Shown piece by piece: positions 1 through 4,915 of a stretch of DNA of 6,322 nucleotides. Made by a program: the position numbers and the translations under genes. The notes under the pieces are model-generated. The model had not been told where the DNA came from, ran no database searches, and worked only from the letters and a program-made list of their open reading frames with translations. The stretch lies in NCBI GenBank assembly GCA_910579155.1, contig CAJTTS010000151.1, positions 1 to 6,322 on the forward strand, given 5' to 3'. The stretch's first letter is position 1; each line of letters opens with the position of its first letter. This DNA is from an uncultured Oscillospiraceae bacterium (GTDB taxonomy: Bacteria > Bacillota_A > Clostridia > Oscillospirales > Oscillospiraceae).

Positions 1-325
1 CCGGGACCTCCAGGCCGTACTCCTCACAGAAGGCTTCCAGGTCCATGGCCTCACCGTGGAGGAAATAGTCCCCCTTACCAATCCGCCGGGCCTTAGTGGC
101 GGGCCGCTTCAGCGGCTTGGGGGAGAGAACGGTGCCGCTGTGGTCATAGCTGGTATAGTCCACCAGCTCGGCATGGGCGGCGGGGTCCCTTTCCGTGCCC
201 CGCATATCATAGCAGAACCACCCGTCCGGCACCGTTTCCCGGGGGATCAGCCAGTTGGTGGTGAGCACAGGCTTGCCGAACAGCCGGGCGTGCTGGAGCT
301 CGTCCTTGAAAATGTTGACTGCCAT
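1..325 (-). CDS. LPD28-like mobile-element protein, C-terminus beyond the window
   Basis: The frame starts at ATG 325, with a GAGGAG ribosome site about 8 bases upstream, and stays open to position 1. That gives 108 visible residues and no stop. The protein begins MAVNIFKDELQHARLFGKPV. Around residues 35-43 it has GWFCYDMRGTE, then a YDHSGTVLSPKPL stretch, then GDYFLHGEAMDLEAFCEEYG near the edge. This order (CYD-RG, then HxGTVL-xPL, then FLGE-like and LExFCxEyGL) is how I recall LPD28 (large polyvalent protein associated domain 28) proteins of clostridial conjugative elements. Their biochemical role is not known to me. It lies 36 bp after the second ArdA-like gene on the same strand, so it is probably the last visible gene of that operon. 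The family call is from memory and moderate; that it is a real gene is nearly certain. Confidence 0.72.
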   Translation of the reverse strand, partial: MAVNIFKDELQHARLFGKPVLTTNWLIPRETVPDGWFCYDMRGTERDPAAHAELVDYTSYDHSGTVLSPKPLKRPATKARRIGKGDYFLHGEAMDLEAFCEEYGLEVP

Positions 326-361
326 TGCTTTTCTCCTCTTTTCTGTCGTGATTGGCAGGTT

Positions 362-1474
362 TTAACCCATCGTCTGGCCTATCTCCGGCTCCTGATCGGG
401 CCAGGGGGCGCTGAGGCGCTTGACCGGCCCATAAGAGGTTTCCCGAACGCCATCCTGCTCCATCTCCAATCGGCCCAGAGTATCAAAATCGGTAAAGCCG
501 TCCAGTATTTCCAGGAGTTCATCCCCCGCTCCCGCGTAACGCAGGGCTTCCATGCCATACTCCCTTTCGCTGCCGGACACCAGCTCGTAGTCGTCGATGT
601 CCATGGCAATAGTGCCAGCCTCATGGAACGAGCTTGGCCCCTCCACCTCCAGAACCGCGCCGAACACCCGCAGCTCCTGGCCGGTCATCGCCCGGACGTA
701 TTGGGCCAGAGTGTTGGCGTCCTCCAGGGTGACGGCGTCCGTGGGCAGCAGGTGCGCCCAGGGGTAGCCGATCTCCACCTCCTGGATGTCGGCGCTGCCC
801 AGGTCGTCCAGCCCCAGCGCCCTTTTTGCCCGTTCCAGCTCATCATCCGGGGCGGGCAGGTCGAGGCGGACGGCGCCGGTGGGGGAGGCCAGCGTGAGGG
901 CGAAGGCGGGCCGGTCTGCCGTTTTCTGCGTCTGCACCACCTCCCGGCGCTTCACAAACCCCTGCTCCGTATGGGTCCCACCCAGCAGCTTCCGCTGTTC
1001 CGCGCCGATCTTGGCATAGTCCAGATAGGGTTTGACCTTCTCGTCAAAAACGAATTTGCCGGTGATGGGGCCGGTGTCCACCAGGAAATGGCCCAGCTCC
1101 TCGTCTGTTTTGATGCCCGAGAACAGCTCATATCTGTCCAGGCTGCCCGCCACGCGCAGCACATCATCCAGGCATCTGGCGTGTTCCACCATCAGCGCAC
1201 CGGCAAAAACCTTCTGGGCGTCCGCATCCATGGTATCTACCAACCCGGCCAATTGGTTCAGCTTCTGGATGCCAGCTTCGCTGAACAGGGCGTCGCGCTC
1301 GATGCGGCCCGTGAGGATCTGTGCGGCGCCATCGCCGCCTATGACATACGCGGGAGCCCAGCCGCCGAAGTCCTCCACGGCGATCACCTCGTTTCTGACC
1401 TCAGCCGCTTCTGCGGGGAAGCTGATGTGTTCTACCTCATTGCTGAACGAACTCTTCGCTATATGGAGCACCAT
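362..1474 (-). CDS. ArdA-like acidic protein 2 (probable anti-restriction / DNA mimic)
   Basis: A 370-aa protein. Its ATG shares one base with the stop codon of the preceding gene (TAATG at 1476-1472), so translational coupling is expected. It is strongly acidic: my hand count is about 67 D+E against 33 K+R, which suits the DNA-mimic character of ArdA proteins that block type I restriction enzymes. Two copies of the same pattern are visible. Residues 69-128 have KLNQLAGLVDTM, an F-A-G-A-L segment, SLDRYEL and EELG. Residues 200-312 have DLPAPDDELERAKRALGL, DANTLAQYVRAM, FGAVLEVEG, DIDDYELVSG and MEALRYAG. Between them, residues 140-185 form a linker with a KRRE patch. No signal peptide or membrane segment is seen. 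Close relatives in Oscillospiraceae elements are, as I recall, annotated antirestriction protein ArdA or hypothetical. Anti-restriction activity is inferred; classical ArdA is only about 165 aa. Confidence 0.75.
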   Translation of the reverse strand: MVLHIAKSSFSNEVEHISFPAEAAEVRNEVIAVEDFGGWAPAYVIGGDGAAQILTGRIERDALFSEAGIQKLNQLAGLVDTMDADAQKVFAGALMVEHARCLDDVLRVAGSLDRYELFSGIKTDEELGHFLVDTGPITGKFVFDEKVKPYLDYAKIGAEQRKLLGGTHTEQGFVKRREVVQTQKTADRPAFALTLASPTGAVRLDLPAPDDELERAKRALGLDDLGSADIQEVEIGYPWAHLLPTDAVTLEDANTLAQYVRAMTGQELRVFGAVLEVEGPSSFHEAGTIAMDIDDYELVSGSEREYGMEALRYAGAGDELLEILDGFTDFDTLGRLEMEQDGVRETSYGPVKRLSAPWPDQEPEIGQTMG

Positions 1475-2547
1475 TATGCCAGCCCTCCCATCTCCTGCCG
1501 GTACTGTTCCGCCGGATCCTCCTGCATCAGTTCCTCCAGCGTCAAGCTGCCGTGGTAGGCCACGTAGCCCAGGTCGGTCATCGCGCAGTCCGCTTCCGCA
1601 TTGAATGGCCTGGGCATGAAGTCAAACTGATCCAGGTTCTCCGCCAACTGGCGCACCTCGCTGGCATAGTTGGGCCGGGCCAGCAGCACCACCGCCCCCA
1701 GCTTTTCCCGCTGTTCCGCGTCCAGCGGCTCAATGGCACGGCACAGGTCGTTGAGCTCGTCAAGGCCGTCGCTGGTGAGGCTGACCACAGCGGATACCTG
1801 CGGGGGCAGATCATCCATGGTGATCTCCATCCGGAAACCCTCTTGGCCGCATCCTGCCCGCGCCAGCGTCCGCTCAACCTGTTTTTCCGGGCAGGGCAGA
1901 TAGAGATACCCGGTAGTTTCACCTTCCGACCCGGACTTGAGTTCGATCATCAGTTGGGGCGTTTGGTGGAGATAGGCGGGAAAGTGCTGCCCATCGTAGA
2001 CCTGCTCCAGCTTCATGCCGTTGCTGTACACCACGCCGTAAGGGGTGACCATCCCGGGGGCTCGCTGGATCAGGTCGAGGGCCACCGCACGGTAATCCAA
2101 CCTTTCAAACGCCTCCACCGGCATGGAATCACCGCTGACGGTCAGGGCGTGGACTTTGCCGATCCGCTCCAAATCGGAGAAATCGGTGATCACGGTGGCT
2201 CGCTGGCAGCAAAACGTCAGGTTGATGAAATCCCTGATGCTGGACAGGTTCAACTTGCTGGCCATGGCTTCAAATTTGATATTCTCGCCCTCAGAGAAGC
2301 TGTCCAGCCGCTTGGCCAGATAATCCAGCTCATCCACGTTGACGCTCTGGGTGGTCAGCCGGTTGAGGATGGGGTACGGGCTGTCCAGCCCATCCACCTG
2401 GCAGTCCTGGGCGGTGGGGGAGCCGATGCCCATATCCTCCAGCAGCTCAATAGTGTGGTCGTACTCGCTGTCCGGGATGGGGAAGGGGACGGTGATCTGC
2501 CCAACCCCCGGGAGGGCTTTGCTGCCGAGAATCGCTTGATATTTCAT
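1474..2547 (-). CDS. ArdA-like acidic protein 1 (probable anti-restriction / DNA mimic)
   Basis: A 357-aa protein starting MKYQAILGSKALPG. I chose ATG 2547 because an ArdA-like start follows it at once, and because the frame upstream of it is occupied by a separate 31-aa ORF with a better ribosome site. That ORF's TGA overlaps this ATG as ATGA. The N-terminal part has TVPFPIPDSEYDHTIELLED at residues 19-38, ELDYLAKRLDSF at 73-84, then INLTFCCQRATVITDFSDLERIG at 108-130, which I associate with clostridial ArdA-family proteins. Residues 197-327 repeat the plan: YLPCPEKQVERTLARAG, ELNDLCRAIEPL, QLAENLDQFDF and MTDLGYVA. Acidic residues outnumber basic ones about 57 to 27. It is expected to protect incoming element DNA by occupying restriction or other DNA-binding enzymes; this is known for ArdA and inferred here. 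At more than twice classical ArdA length it may do something else. Confidence 0.78.
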   Translation of the reverse strand: MKYQAILGSKALPGVGQITVPFPIPDSEYDHTIELLEDMGIGSPTAQDCQVDGLDSPYPILNRLTTQSVNVDELDYLAKRLDSFSEGENIKFEAMASKLNLSSIRDFINLTFCCQRATVITDFSDLERIGKVHALTVSGDSMPVEAFERLDYRAVALDLIQRAPGMVTPYGVVYSNGMKLEQVYDGQHFPAYLHQTPQLMIELKSGSEGETTGYLYLPCPEKQVERTLARAGCGQEGFRMEITMDDLPPQVSAVVSLTSDGLDELNDLCRAIEPLDAEQREKLGAVVLLARPNYASEVRQLAENLDQFDFMPRPFNAEADCAMTDLGYVAYHGSLTLEELMQEDPAEQYRQEMGGLA

Positions 2548-2639
2548 AGGAGCAGCCCCCCTAACTCCTGGCGCACCCGAAAGCTGGGGAGCGCTGTCTT
2601 GCTCATGACCCTGATGTCTTTGGTGTGGGTGGTTTTCAT
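2544..2639 (-). CDS. 31-aa leader ORF upstream of the ArdA-like genes
   Basis: ATG 2639 is preceded by AAAGGAAAGG, the best ribosome site in this operon. The frame runs 31 codons (MKTTHTKDIRVMSKTALPSF and 11 more) to a TGA that overlaps the next gene's ATG by four bases (ATGA). The next gene has only a weak G-run as its own ribosome site, so ribosomes finishing this ORF probably restart on ArdA-like protein 1. The peptide is basic (about 7 K/R against 2 D/E) and I recognise no family. It could be a leader peptide whose translation sets downstream expression, or simply the first small gene of the chain. Its start lies only 21 bases past the U-run of the terminator hairpin at 2661-2707. Confidence 0.6.
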   Translation of the reverse strand: MKTTHTKDIRVMSKTALPSFRVRQELGGLLL

Positions 2640-2660
2640 GTTTGGACCTTTCCTTTCTTG

Positions 2661-2707
2661 AAAATAAAAAAAGGCCGTGATCTTTCACAAACGAAAAATC
2701 ACGGCCT
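2661..2707 (-). terminator. Intrinsic terminator or attenuator just before the ArdA-like operon
   Basis: Minus-strand RNA would form a 9-bp perfect stem (2698-2706 with 2673-2681), extended by one A-U pair, closing a 16-nt loop. It is followed by U7-A-U4 at 2672-2661. The T-run on only one side fixes the direction. About 21 bases separate the run from the first start codon and they are filled by the ribosome site, so no promoter fits between. It therefore either ends transcription from upstream or acts as an attenuator within the operon leader. Confidence 0.8.
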
Positions 2708-2752
2708 CGCTGGAGTACCGACTATAGAATTGTATTGCAGTATCTTGCATCG

Positions 2753-2808
2753 TTGAGCTCAAAAACGTGAGGGGTTAAAAATCTCGGAAACGGCTGATGC
2801 CGTAGGCG
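2753..2808 (-). repeat. Diverged copy L of a tRNA-downstream repeat
   Basis: On the plus strand this reads tgagggg, 10 bases, cggaaac, 3 bases, tgatgccgtaggcg. The same three blocks with the same spacing occur at 3204-3244. The 14-base block is identical in both copies. Here the pairing arm that makes the large stem-loop in the other copy is missing, leaving only a small acggc/gccgt hairpin. Strand is given relative to the tRNAs, downstream of which both copies lie. Confidence 0.65.
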
Positions 2809-2825
2809 GCAGGATTTGTACCCAC
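2809..2825 (-). pseudogene. Degenerate tRNA T-arm-like remnant
   Basis: Read on the minus strand, GTGGG-TACAAAT-CCTGC can form a T-stem using two G-U pairs, but the first loop bases are TA instead of the invariant TT. It matches the T-arm at 3138-3154 on the other strand closely: 14 of 17 bases, with the next base identical as well. No acceptor or CCA follows; the repeat copy L abuts it directly. It may be an old tRNA scrap or chance. Confidence 0.3.
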
Positions 2826-2845
2826 ACGTTCTGTTGTCATTGCTC

Positions 2846-2891
2846 TTAAAACACAAGAAAAGCCTTAAAATCGCATGATTTCAAGGCTTTT
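2846..2891 (-). terminator. Intrinsic terminator of the (truncated) tRNA-Ala
   Basis: The minus-strand stem AAAAGCCTT/AAGGCTTTT (2883-2891 with 2858-2866) continues after one mismatch with GATTT/AAATC pairs closing a 4-nt loop. A T-rich tail CTTGTGTTTT follows. The stem begins on the last A of the tRNA CCA, so it is the natural terminator of that tRNA gene and has stayed attached to the truncated copy. Confidence 0.78.
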
Positions 2892-2953
2892 GGTGGACTC
2901 GAAGGGGATCGAACCCTCGACCTCCGCGTTGCGAACGCGGCGCTCTCCCGCAT
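2891..2953 (-). pseudogene. 5'-truncated tRNA-Ala(CGC), probable attachment-site scar
   Basis: From the CCA (2893-2891) upwards the minus strand shows discriminator A, acceptor 3' strand CGAGTCC, a T-arm with GAGGG/CCCTT and loop TTCGATC, variable loop AGGTC, and an anticodon arm CCGCG-TTCGCAA-CGCGG whose anticodon is CGC (Ala). Then come G26, the D-stem 3' strand GAGC and a D-loop with GGGA. Beyond 2953 the expected D-stem 5' strand GCTC and acceptor GGACTCG are absent: the sequence gives GTTG and a 7-mer that does not pair. The gene therefore has an intact 3' two-thirds and a replaced 5' third. This is what a tRNA-targeting integrase or a later deletion leaves behind. It is not expected to make a functional tRNA. 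Confidence 0.75.
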
Positions 2954-3008
2954 CAACTATGTGGAACCCTAACGTAAGGGAAATGAGCTGATGGTTCTGT
3001 ACTCTGGG

Positions 3009-3041
3009 TAGCGCCCTTTTTCAACTCTAAAAAGGGCGCTA
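3009..3041. repeat. 13-bp perfect palindrome with 7-nt spacer
   Basis: The arms tagcgcccttttt (3009-3021) and aaaaagggcgcta (3029-3041) are perfectly complementary around caactct. A third, direct copy of the arm with one change (tagcgccccttttg) lies at 3110-3123. No U-run follows on either strand, so it is a poor terminator. Paired and direct copies of a short box near tRNA 3' fragments could be binding sites for an integrase or excisionase; that is a guess from context. Confidence 0.6.
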
Positions 3042-3137
3042 TACTTGTAATCGGGGAAATGCCTATAAAAAGTTTCTGCTTGACTGAGGATTTCCCAAGG
3101 TCAAAAATTTAGCGCCCCTTTTGAATATTCCTACTGT

Positions 3138-3162
3138 GCGGGTTCAAATCCCGCCAGACGCT
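3138..3162 (+). pseudogene. Plus-strand tRNA 3'-end remnant (T-arm plus acceptor strand)
   Basis: GCGGG-TTCAAAT-CCCGC is a textbook T-arm (invariant TTC and A at the right places). CAGACGC and a T follow, which would be the acceptor 3' strand and discriminator, then CAA instead of CCA. Upstream I find no anticodon or D-arm and no GCGTCTG to pair with, so only the 3' end exists. The identity of the parent tRNA cannot be told. It points away from the tRNA-Ala remnant, so about 185 bp lies between two tRNA 3' scraps facing outwards. Confidence 0.6.
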
Positions 3163-3193
3163 CAAAATGGCCCGTTGGCATCTGTCGTTCGGC

Positions 3194-3272
3194 TTGAGAA
3201 ATTTGAGGGGATGAAAAGCCCGGAAACAGTTGATGCCGTAGGCGTTCAGCCCACGGCATCTAAACTGTTCGG
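3194..3272 (-). repeat. Repeat copy R with a large stem-loop, 6 bp after tRNA-Ser
   Basis: It contains the three spaced blocks shared with 2753-2808 and, in addition, a long inverted repeat: 3225-3231 with 3263-3269 (aacagtt/aactgtt), 3232-3239 with 3253-3260 (gatgccgt/acggcatc), an inner ggc/gcc, and an outer ccg/cgg at 3220-3222 and 3270-3272. Small bulges interrupt the stem. On the minus strand it follows the tRNA-Ser CCA by 6 bases and is followed by a weak CTTTTC run. It may end tRNA transcription, be a palindromic repeat, or be an element end. Confidence 0.65.
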
Positions 3273-3278
3273 TTCTTT

Positions 3279-3369
3279 TGGCGCAGCGGGAGGGATTCGA
3301 ACCCTCGAGCGGTTTCAGCCGCTACACGATTTCCAATCGTGCTCGTTATGACCTCTTCGATACCGCTGC
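3279..3369 (-). tRNA. tRNA-Ser(GGA)
   Basis: All parts are present on the minus strand. The acceptor stem GCAGCGG/CCGCTGC is perfect. The D-stem is TCG/CGA. The anticodon arm CACGA-TTGGAAA-TCGTG gives anticodon GGA, reading the serine codons UCC and UCU. The long class II variable arm AGCGG-CTGAAA-CCGCT is followed by the T-arm GAGGG-TTCGAAT-CCCTC, discriminator G and an encoded CCA. Length is 91 nt with CCA. A consensus promoter lies upstream and a large stem-loop 6 bp downstream. It is intact and presumably functional. Confidence 0.95.
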
Positions 3370-3426
3370 AAATCGGTGGTGAAGTCACGACTCATCTCGC
3401 CGCTGTGGTGCGGCGCAACATAGGTT

Positions 3427-3454
3427 ATTATAGCAGCTTTTTTGCAGTTGTCAA
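3427..3454 (-). promoter_or_regulatory. Consensus sigma-70 promoter of tRNA-Ser
   Basis: The minus strand has a perfect TTGACA (3454-3449), a 16-bp spacer and a perfect TATAAT (3432-3427). The -35 box overlaps the TGA stop codon (3453-3451) of the symporter gene. Transcription would begin about 50 bases before the tRNA; this leader contains a CGCCGC/GCGGCG hairpin that RNase processing would remove. Confidence 0.85.
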
Positions 3455-4854
3455 GTAGATTCTGCACAATTTTCCTGTTTCTTTTTTTGACCGTCCAGCC
3501 AGGTGCGCAGCAGGTGGAGCGCCTCCGGCGACAGCAGCAGCAATGCGGGCAGATTCACCGCCGCCAGCAGACCGTTGAACACATCTACCACCTGCCACAC
3601 CGCCGTCACGTCCCCCACTGCGCCCAGGATGATGAAGGCTGGAAAGACCAGCTGGTACAGGCCCTGGGCCCAGCGGGAGGAGGTGAGCGTTTCCATCCCC
3701 CGCCGCCCGTAGTACCCCGAGCCGATGAGGGAGGTGAAGGCGAACAGGATCAGGCTCACCGATACGATCCATTCCCCGGCCTCGCCGAAGAGGGTGGCGA
3801 AGCCCGCCACCGTCAGCGGCGCACCCAGCATGGCCTGAGGTACCGCGCCCGCCTCCGCCAGCGGGAGGGTCCGGACGGGATCGTACACCCCGGAGGTGAG
3901 GATCACCAGCGCCGTCACCGTACAGATGACCATGGTGGCGAAAAAGACCTCGAAGATGCCCCACATGCCCTGCTGGGCCGGCTCGTCCACGTCGGCGCAG
4001 GCGTGGGCGATGGCGGACATGCCCACCCCGGCCTCGTTGGTGAACACGCCCCGGGCCACACCGTACCGCAGGGCCATCCCCATGGCGTAGCCCCCCGCCG
4101 CCGCCCGGGGGGCGAAGGCATAGTCCACGATCTGCTGAAAGGCCCCGGGCACCGCCTGGTAGTTGGCGGCAATCACCGCCAGCCCGCCCCCCACGAACAG
4201 CAGGGCCATGGCGGGCACCAGCAGCTCGCACAGCCTGCCGATCCGCTTGATGCCTCCCATCAGCACTACGGAGGTGACCACGGCCAGCACCGCCCCCACC
4301 GCCGCGGGGCTGGCCCCTCCGGCGGCGCTCAACGCCGTGGCGATGGAGTTGGCCTGGGCCAGGTTGCCCCCGGCCAGCGTCTCCGCCACACAGAAGAGGG
4401 CGAAGAGCTTGGCCAGGCCCGGCAGGCGCAGCCCCTTTGCCATGTACTGCATGGGGCCGCCCCGCCAATGTCCGCCGGGGTCCCGCTCCCGGTGGCGCAC
4501 CGCCAGGATCTTCTCTCCGCACCCGGTCATCATCCCCAGCAGGGCGGACATCCACATCCAGAACACCGCCCCCGGCCCGCCGTAGGCGATGGCGGTGGCC
4601 ACCCCCGCGATGGACCCGGTGCCGATGGTGGCGGCCAGGGCGGTGGACAGGGCCTGGAGCTGGGTCACCCCCCGGCCCGCCTGTCCGTCCTGCTTCCGGC
4701 GGAACAGGGAGCCCACAGTGGCCTTCCACCAGGTGGGCAGGCCGAAGATCTGAAAGAACCCGGAGCCCAGGGAGTACCAAAGCCCCACTGCCAGGAACAG
4801 CGCCAGCAGCGGCCCGCCCCATAATAGATCGCCCAGCGCTTTGAAAAAAGCCAT
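3451..4854 (-). CDS. agcS: AgcS-family amino acid (alanine/glycine):cation symporter
   Basis: A 467-aa membrane protein of the alanine/glycine:cation symporter family (TC 2.A.25), which imports small neutral amino acids with Na+ or H+. Family hallmarks are clear: GTGSIAGVATAIAYGGPGAV at residues 78-97, RGGPMQYMAKGL at 131-142, GGNLAQANSIATA at 162-174, RYGVARGVFTNEAGVGMSA at 263-281 and QGMWGIFEVFFATMVICTVT at 295-314, with YYGRRGMETL near 381. About ten hydrophobic stretches are seen and the length is normal. ATG 4854 is chosen because GAGAGGGG lies 7 bases upstream and MAFFKALGDLLWG is a typical N-terminus; the frame is open for 33 more codons upstream but without family character. Several usual residues differ (GTGN to GTGS, TKFAE to TGCGE), so substrate cannot be set. 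It follows folT by 61 bp and may share its transcript. The stop codon lies within the tRNA-Ser promoter, and no terminator separates them. Confidence 0.92.
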   Translation of the reverse strand: MAFFKALGDLLWGGPLLALFLAVGLWYSLGSGFFQIFGLPTWWKATVGSLFRRKQDGQAGRGVTQLQALSTALAATIGTGSIAGVATAIAYGGPGAVFWMWMSALLGMMTGCGEKILAVRHRERDPGGHWRGGPMQYMAKGLRLPGLAKLFALFCVAETLAGGNLAQANSIATALSAAGGASPAAVGAVLAVVTSVVLMGGIKRIGRLCELLVPAMALLFVGGGLAVIAANYQAVPGAFQQIVDYAFAPRAAAGGYAMGMALRYGVARGVFTNEAGVGMSAIAHACADVDEPAQQGMWGIFEVFFATMVICTVTALVILTSGVYDPVRTLPLAEAGAVPQAMLGAPLTVAGFATLFGEAGEWIVSVSLILFAFTSLIGSGYYGRRGMETLTSSRWAQGLYQLVFPAFIILGAVGDVTAVWQVVDVFNGLLAAVNLPALLLLSPEALHLLRTWLDGQKKKQENCAEST

Positions 4855-4895
4855 GTCCGCACCCCTCTCAACGAAACAGTATGCGGACATGGCCT
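4844..4895 (-). terminator. Terminator-like hairpin covering the agcS ribosome site and start codon
   Basis: The minus-strand arms 4893-4882 and 4861-4850 form 12 perfect pairs (GCCATGTCCGCA with TGCGGACATGGC), extended by a G-U and an A-U pair. The 20-nt loop carries the GAGAGGGG ribosome site and the 3' arm contains the agcS ATG. U6 (4849-4844) follows at once, encoding the MAFFK codons. The structure meets the criteria of an intrinsic terminator for folT transcripts, and if read through it would also hide the agcS start codon. Confidence 0.7.
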
Positions 4896-4915
4896 GTGTT
4901 ATGCGGCCTGGGCGT

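Larger units (their letters stand above)
2640..3278. other. Protein-gene-free segment rich in tRNA fragments (probable integration hotspot)
   Basis: I accept no protein gene beginning and ending in this stretch. From left to right it holds an intrinsic terminator, a diverged 56-bp repeat copy, a degenerate T-arm-like piece, the terminator and 3' two-thirds of a tRNA-Ala, a 13-bp perfect palindrome with a third partial copy of its arm, a plus-strand tRNA 3' remnant, and a stem-loop repeat beside tRNA-Ser. It is the border between housekeeping genes on the right and element genes on the left. No integrase gene is visible. Confidence 0.6.

Noticed and set aside
56..1558. 500-codon open frame on the plus strand opposite the LPD28-like and second ArdA-like genes
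   Set aside because: It spans two genes and their spacer on the other strand, has no recognisable domain, and its proline/arginine/histidine-rich composition is that of an antisense shadow of GC-rich coding DNA.
1552..2661. 369-codon open frame on the plus strand opposite ArdA-like protein 1
   Set aside because: Antisense shadow: no family features, no ribosome site noted, and it runs through the leader ORF and its ribosome site.
2548..2688. 47-residue N-terminal extension of ArdA-like protein 1
   Set aside because: It would start inside the terminator stem-loop, is His/Gln-rich and low in family character, and the region is better explained by the 31-aa leader ORF in another frame.
2891..2966. 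Complete tRNA-Ala gene
   Set aside because: The 5' third cannot pair: the D-stem strand is GTTG instead of GCTC and the acceptor strand matches at only two of seven positions.
3121..3351. 76-codon plus-strand ORF ending in a GGIRTLE-type peptide
   Set aside because: It reads across the tRNA remnant, the repeat and the complement of tRNA-Ser; this peptide is the well-known false translation of an antisense tRNA T-arm.
3428..4824. Long open frames in other phases over the symporter (3442-4824 plus; 3428-4822 minus)
   Set aside because: Compositions extremely rich in G, R, P, H and Q, with no membrane pattern. The 467-aa frame carries all AgcS motifs.
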